Shown here: piece after piece, positions 5,111-5,378 of the stretch | Layout of the letters: the number at the start of each line of letters is the position of its first letter | Position numbering within the stretch: the stretch's first letter is position 1 | Assembly: GCA_031282935.1 (NCBI GenBank) | Contig: JAITCS010000005.1 | Coordinates: 1-5,378 of the forward strand | Source: Cellulomonadaceae bacterium | Lineage (GTDB): Bacteria > Actinomycetota > Actinomycetes > Actinomycetales > Cellulomonadaceae | Length of the DNA stretch: 5,378 bases | Direction of reading: 5' to 3' | The notes under the pieces: model-generated | The model's input: only the letters and a program-made list of their open reading frames with translations | Database searches by the model: none | What the model was told of the DNA's origin: nothing | Position numbers and translations under genes: made by a program

Positions 5111-5378
5111 CTATTTTTCGTTTTTCACCGGGATTGTTGGCCTGGTGTGAATAGCGGCGAGAGTTGAAAGCAGCAAAGTGGCGGTGATGGCGCCCGCAGT
5201 AAGGATCGCGGTCAATACGATCACCTGGAATATCCCGGCGTCCAGCGGGGAGGCGCCGCCGAACAGCGCGCCGACAAAGGTGCCGGGCAAGGTCACTAAC
5301 CCCACAGTTCGGGTCTGATCCAGGGAGGGGATTAGCGCCTCACCTATCGCCTCCCGCCGAATGATGCTTTTTTTTTTT
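5111..5378 (-). CDS. UPF0014/FetB-type ABC transporter permease, C-terminal part (start beyond the window)
   Basis: Only the last 89 or so codons are present. The minus-strand frame runs without a stop from the window end to the TAG at 5111-5113. It reads RREAIGEALIPSLDQTRTVG, then LVTLPGTFVGALFGGASPLDAG. This matches the conserved C-terminal region of the UPF0014 (YbbM/FetB) family; the LVTLPG..VG.L.GG..P stretch is its hallmark. A last hydrophobic helix rich in Ile, Leu and Ala follows, with a short polar tail ending in KNEK. In E. coli FetAB is linked to iron homeostasis and peroxide resistance; the substrate here is unknown. The GTG at 5303-5305 is internal, not the start. The first visible codons are three AAA Lys codons from an 11-base A run at the window edge. 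The gene is convergent with rpmA and unrelated to it. Confidence 0.82.
   Translation of the reverse strand, partial: KKKSIIRREAIGEALIPSLDQTRTVGLVTLPGTFVGALFGGASPLDAGIFQVIVLTAILTAGAITATLLLSTLAAIHTRPTIPVKNEK

Overview
This window reads as chromosomal core DNA from an actinobacterium (high-GC Gram-positive). The evidence is the gene order pgeF, sepF, yggT, divIVA (wag31), lspA, rluD-type pseudouridine synthase, which is the classic segment downstream of ftsZ in Actinobacteria. Supporting signs are the SepF C-terminus, the Wag31-like coiled-coil protein, GTG/TTG start codons and repeated TANNNT -10 boxes. The lost or moved neighbours (no yggS, no obgE after rpmA) suggest a compact, rearranged genome, perhaps in or near Actinomycetaceae; that placement is inference and no species is named.

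Layout, + strand unless stated. pgeF (24-878; 5' end not certain) carries an in-frame duplication-type insertion of 39 codons between its predicted metal-site residues. A 162-bp gap without yggS follows, then sepF (1041-1538). yggT (1594-1878) probably makes a leaderless transcript. A good promoter (1906-1934) precedes divIVA (2007-2630), lspA (2633-3292) and rluD (3289-4209), which are tightly packed and probably co-transcribed and translationally coupled. A hairpin follows rluD, and the -35 box of the next promoter lies in its loop. A leader of about 170 nt precedes rplU (4426-4737) and rpmA (4770-5048), which end at a strong intrinsic terminator (5068-5107). The window closes with the 3' part of a convergent minus-strand UPF0014/FetB-type membrane permease (5111-5378), cut off at an 11-T homopolymer.

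Functionally, the left two thirds is an envelope and cell-division module: PgeF edits peptidoglycan precursors, SepF anchors the FtsZ ring, YggT is a small membrane protein linked to division clusters, DivIVA organises polar growth, and LspA matures lipoproteins. The right third is translation machinery: an rRNA-modifying enzyme and ribosomal proteins L21 and L27. No mobile element, CRISPR array, tRNA or rRNA was seen. I found no convincing new system. The best leads are the PgeF insertion, the probable leaderless yggT start, the overlap of hairpin and promoter before rplU, the long rplU leader, and the missing yggS and obgE neighbours.
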